From CAZBWE01 sp964568985 (lineage in GTDB: Bacteria; Planctomycetota; Phycisphaerae; Sedimentisphaerales; Anaerobacaceae), in assembly GCA_964568985.1 (NCBI GenBank), contig CAZMSP010000065.1:1-12426 (forward strand): DNA of 12,426 bases, written 5' to 3'. The translations under genes and the position numbers were made by a program. Shown piece by piece: positions 12,170 to 12,426 of this stretch. How positions within the stretch are numbered: the first letter of the stretch is position 1; each line of letters starts with the position of its first letter. Under the pieces are notes generated by a model. The model worked only from the letters and a program-made list of their open reading frames with translations. It searched no databases and was not told the origin of the DNA.

Positions 12170-12426
12170 TTAATTTTCTACGAAACGCTTGATAATTACA
12201 ACATTATTCTGCCCGCCGAAACCGAATGATTCGTTCATTGCGATATTGACCGGCGCCTTTCTCGGCTCATTGGGGACATAATCCAAATCAAGCTCAGGTT
12301 CACGGTCAATTAGATTTATTGTCGGCGGTAAAATATTATCCCGTATCGCCAAGACACAGGTAATCAATTCGGCAGCACCGGTTGCAGCGATTAAATGGCC
12401 GAACATACTTTTGACACTGCTGGCAG
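12170..12426 (-). CDS. fabF: Beta-ketoacyl-ACP synthase II, C-terminal part
   Basis: The gene runs off the right edge; 84 codons remain plus the stop at 12170-12172. The visible end includes SSVKSMFGHLIAATGAAELI, which holds the catalytic Lys and His of the KS active site (family pattern SSTKSMTGHLLGAAG). It also has NESFGFGGQNNVVIIKRF, the closing FGFGG motif of FabF/FabB enzymes. These enzymes extend acyl-ACP with malonyl-ACP in fatty-acid synthesis. FabF is preferred over other ketosynthases because of the stand-alone ending, but a specialised homologue cannot be excluded without the N-terminal part. serS starts three bases downstream. Confidence 0.87.
   Translation of the reverse strand, partial: ASSVKSMFGHLIAATGAAELITCVLAIRDNILPPTINLIDREPELDLDYVPNEPRKAPVNIAMNESFGFGGQNNVVIIKRFVEN

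Overview
The window most likely comes from a planctomycete-like bacterium, with Phycisphaerae as the best guess. The grounds are a PEP-CTERM sorting tail on a HAF-repeat exported protein, a long prepilin peptidase, an RRM protein with an RGG-type tail, an AP2/HNH endonuclease, and chromosomes peppered with short repeats. No marker here fixes the lineage, so this is an inference. The DNA looks chromosomal: housekeeping genes (serS, the end of a fabF-like gene) sit beside accessory and repeat-rich stretches.

Layout. Bases 1-427 are non-coding: a cluster of palindromes, then an AT-rich promoter-like stretch. An HNH/AP2 endonuclease gene follows (428-1024, +). Bases 1025-1276 are a repeat mosaic. 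Three small minus-strand genes of unknown function lie at 1277-2568. The first gene transcribed in that cassette appears to have lost its SEC-C zinc motif to a repeat insertion. Bases 2569-3034 are repeats and hairpins ending in a terminator for an RRM RNA-binding protein (3035-3376, -). A second repeat field leads into a REP-associated tyrosine (Y1) transposase gene (3909-4358, -), bracketed by hairpins in inverted orientation. A plus-strand pair encodes a type IV prepilin peptidase (4520-5674) and an OmpA-family lipoprotein (5724-6383). The rest is on the minus strand: comEC (6438-9218), a HAF/PEP-CTERM protein with a clear sigma70-type promoter (9362-10564), serS (10877-12166), and the 3' end of a fabF-like beta-ketoacyl-ACP synthase (12170-12426). 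The last two are separated by only 3 bases.

Functional links. The prepilin peptidase and ComEC could belong to one type IV pilus/DNA-uptake machinery, but they are convergent, not co-transcribed, and no pilin gene is visible. fabF and serS look translationally coupled. The PEP-CTERM protein would need an exosortase encoded elsewhere.

The most unusual feature is the repeat population. I see five unrelated arrays with an exact 7-bp period, one with 8 bp, one with 9 bp and two with 10 bp. There is also a dispersed palindrome family with core TTCGAC-n-GCTCA. In three places a palindrome interrupts a periodic array so cleanly that removing it restores the period. Periodic arrays also lie inside comEC and serS and are translated. 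In serS the array appears to account for about seven extra residues, equal to three heptamers, next to class II motif 3. Several gene starts or stops fall inside repeats. Whether the transposase in this window has any role in spreading these repeats cannot be decided from the sequence.
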